The notes under the pieces are model-generated. The model was given only the letters and a program-made list of their open reading frames with translations, did not search any database and had not been told where the DNA came from. The position numbers and the translations under genes were made by a program. 64,000 nucleotides of DNA, taken from the NCBI GenBank assembly GCA_033980235.1, contig CM067076.1, positions 31,985,383-32,049,382 of the forward strand. Direction: 5' to 3'. This document shows, piece by piece, positions 48,334-51,300 of this stretch (the stretch's first letter is position 1; each line of letters starts with the position of its first letter). The DNA is from Diadema setosum. Taxonomy: Eukaryota > Echinodermata > Echinoidea > Diadematoida > Diadematidae.

Positions 48334-51300
48334 CAAACACACACACACGCACCAACGGCGTAAATCCGTACTGAGGAGGGGGGAGGGGGGAGGATGGTCA
48401 CCATCACCACGCTTACAAGCCCATAACCGGACCTGCGCAACCTTGGGGGGGGGGGGGGGGGAGGGAGAAGCTTCTCTCCGAGCTTGAAAATTTTGACATT
48501 TTACAGTCCAAAAACTGCCGTTTGTGGCTGTATTTTTTTTTTTTTTTTTGCTTTGGAAATTAAGGGGGCGCACCGGGTGTAACTGCTGGCAATTACTGGC
48601 AGCAACATCAGGAGAATGGCATAACAATTAAATGCGAGCGAGTGAAGCGAGCGAGCTTGAAAATTTTGACATTTTACAGTCCCAAAACTGCCGCTTTGGG
48701 CTGTATTTTTTCGCTTTGGAAATTAAGGGGGTGCACCGGGTGCAACTACTGCCAGTTACTGGCAGCAACATCAGGGGAATGGCATAACGATTGAATACGA
48801 GCGGGCGAAGCGAGTGAGCTTGAAAATTTTGACTTTTTACAGTCCCAAACTGTCGTTTGTAGCTATATTTTTCGCTTTGGAAATTAAAGGGCGGCGCACC
48901 GGGCACAACTGCTGGCAATTACTGGCAGCATGCAACATCAGGAGGATGGCATAACGATTAAATGAAAGCGAGCGAATTTGAAAATTTTGACATTTTACAG
49001 TCCCCAAACTGTCGTTTGTGGCTGTATTTTTTGCTTTGGAAATCAAGGGGGGGGGGGGGGGACACACCGGGCGCAACTGCCGGCAATTACTGGCAGTAAC
49101 ATCAGGAGAATGGCATAACGATTAAATGCGAGCGAGCGAAGCGAGTGAGCTTGAAAATTTTGATATTTTACAGTCCCAAAAACTGTCCTTTGTGGCTGTA
49201 TTTTTTCGCTTTGGAAATTAAGGGGGGCGCACCGGGCGAAAACTACTGGCAATTACTAGCAGCAACATCAGGAGAATGGCATAATGATTAAATGCGAGCG
49301 AGCGAAGTGAGCGAGCTTGAAAATTTTGACATTTTGCAGTCCCCCAAACTGTCGTTTGTGGCTGGTATTTTTTCGCTTTGGAAATTAAGGAGGCGCACCG
49401 GGCGAAAACTACTGGCAATTACTAGCAGCAACATCAGGAGAATGGCATAATGATTAAAAGCGAGCGAGCGAAGCGAGCGAGCTTGAAAATTTTGACATTT
49501 TACAGTCCAAAAACTGCCGTTTGTAGTTTGTAGCTATATTTTTCGCTTTGGAAATTAAGGGGCCGGTCGCACCGGGAGCAACTGCTGCCATTCACAGGCA
49601 GCAGCATTAGGAGAATGGCATAGCGATTAAATGCGAGCGAGCGGAGCGAGCGAGCTTTAAAATTTTGACATTTTACACTACAAACACTGCCGTTTGTAGC
49701 TATATTTTTCGCTTTTGTTTGTCCCACTTTTACGGGGGAACCATCCCCCCCCCCCCATCGACGCCTGTGCATATGAGGGTGCTTGTGTTAAGTGAAAGAT
49801 CTGCTGCACACTCTTTGATAAATTAGGGAAATATACGTCAATCTCAAAAGTGTACAAAGTCTATCGAAAGGGATCCTGTATAGCGGATCTATCGAAAGGG
49901 ATCCTGTCATGTATAGCGGAGCTTTTGCATGTTTATGATTGCAATACAACGATCTGGTGCATAGTTCTGGCGATATTTGGACAATTTTCCATTAAGAAAG
50001 TTCGAGATTTGTCCTCATCTCGGGAATTGCTTGGGGGATAAATGATTTGTCTGCCTAAACACTTCCGTAGGGGCGGGGCAAATGCCCCTTTGCCCCCCCC
50101 CCCCCCCCCCCCCCCGAGATAGATTCGACGCCCCTGATCTTCCCTGGGTATGCTCATAGATGTATCCTGACTGAGTCACCAGTCACTGTCGTTTCTCAGG
50201 AATGATTCAGGAAATGGAGGGGGTTCAATTATGGCGATATAGTTTTTGTTATTGTTTGTTTGTTTTCATACATATCTTGCTGATGGTCCCCAGTTACTCG
50301 AGTCATAACATGTTCACATTATAGGCCTATATTATTTGACGTTGTCAACGTCTGAGCCATACCTTACAGTGTATGTCGATGTTACTTTCTTCGCGAGCGA
50401 GCGAAGCGAGCGAGCGCTTGAGAAAATTATGTATACATTTTCCTACAAGATAGAATACTGTTCAGCTCTGTTACCTGTCTGAAGGCCGGCGTACAAACGT
50501 CATGCAATATGCTTGACAAATTTAAAATGACAAATGACAAATAAAATTGATACAATCACATTTCTGCTTCCTCCATTTTTTTCCCAAAATTCAGGGGGGA
50601 TGATTGTACAGGCCATCCCTCCCCCCTCCTCCATTTCAGGGGGGGGGGGGATATATCCCCCCCATCCCCCCCGGGATTTACGCCCATGACACGCACACAC
50701 CACTTCCGATTAGGTCAAAACACTGATCTCTATAGGGAATATAGAGATCAGTGCATGGGCCAGAGGTACATCATGGCGCAAGAGACTGGTATCTTCACGA
50801 ACTTAAATTATCATTGGAGTACGTGGCCTTATTACCTCGCGGGAAATCGTCTTGTCAGACAGTACGAAATGAAGAGGTCTCTTCCCGTGTTGTCCGACTG
50901 TGTTTGGATCTAGAATGAAATTTAGAAAAACAAAACACAAGAAAATAAAACAAAAAGGTGGGGGATTGTATCATAATCATACTTGTTTTCTGCAAAGAGA
51001 ACAACGGCTCTTGTGTTGTGTAAAAATTGGCGTACTACACGTTTTTATATCAGTATGATGATGATGATGGTGATGGTGATGATGATGATGATGATGATGA
51101 TGATGGTAGTGATGATGAAAATGATGATGATGATGATGATGATTATTATTATTATCATTATTATTATTATTATGATTATCCTCATTATTATCATCATTAT
51201 TACTTTCACGATTACTATTATTATTGTATTTTATGCGGCATTTCAAACATGTGTACATAGACAAACACAAAACAAATTTATTCAAGTAACATGTACATGT

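Noticed and set aside
48440..49740. Regularly spaced repeats as a CRISPR array, and several minus-strand ORFs with ISKAKK and CQNFQ words
   Set aside because: Animal DNA; the whole unit repeats with no unique spacers. The ORFs are copies of one another made by the tandem repeat.
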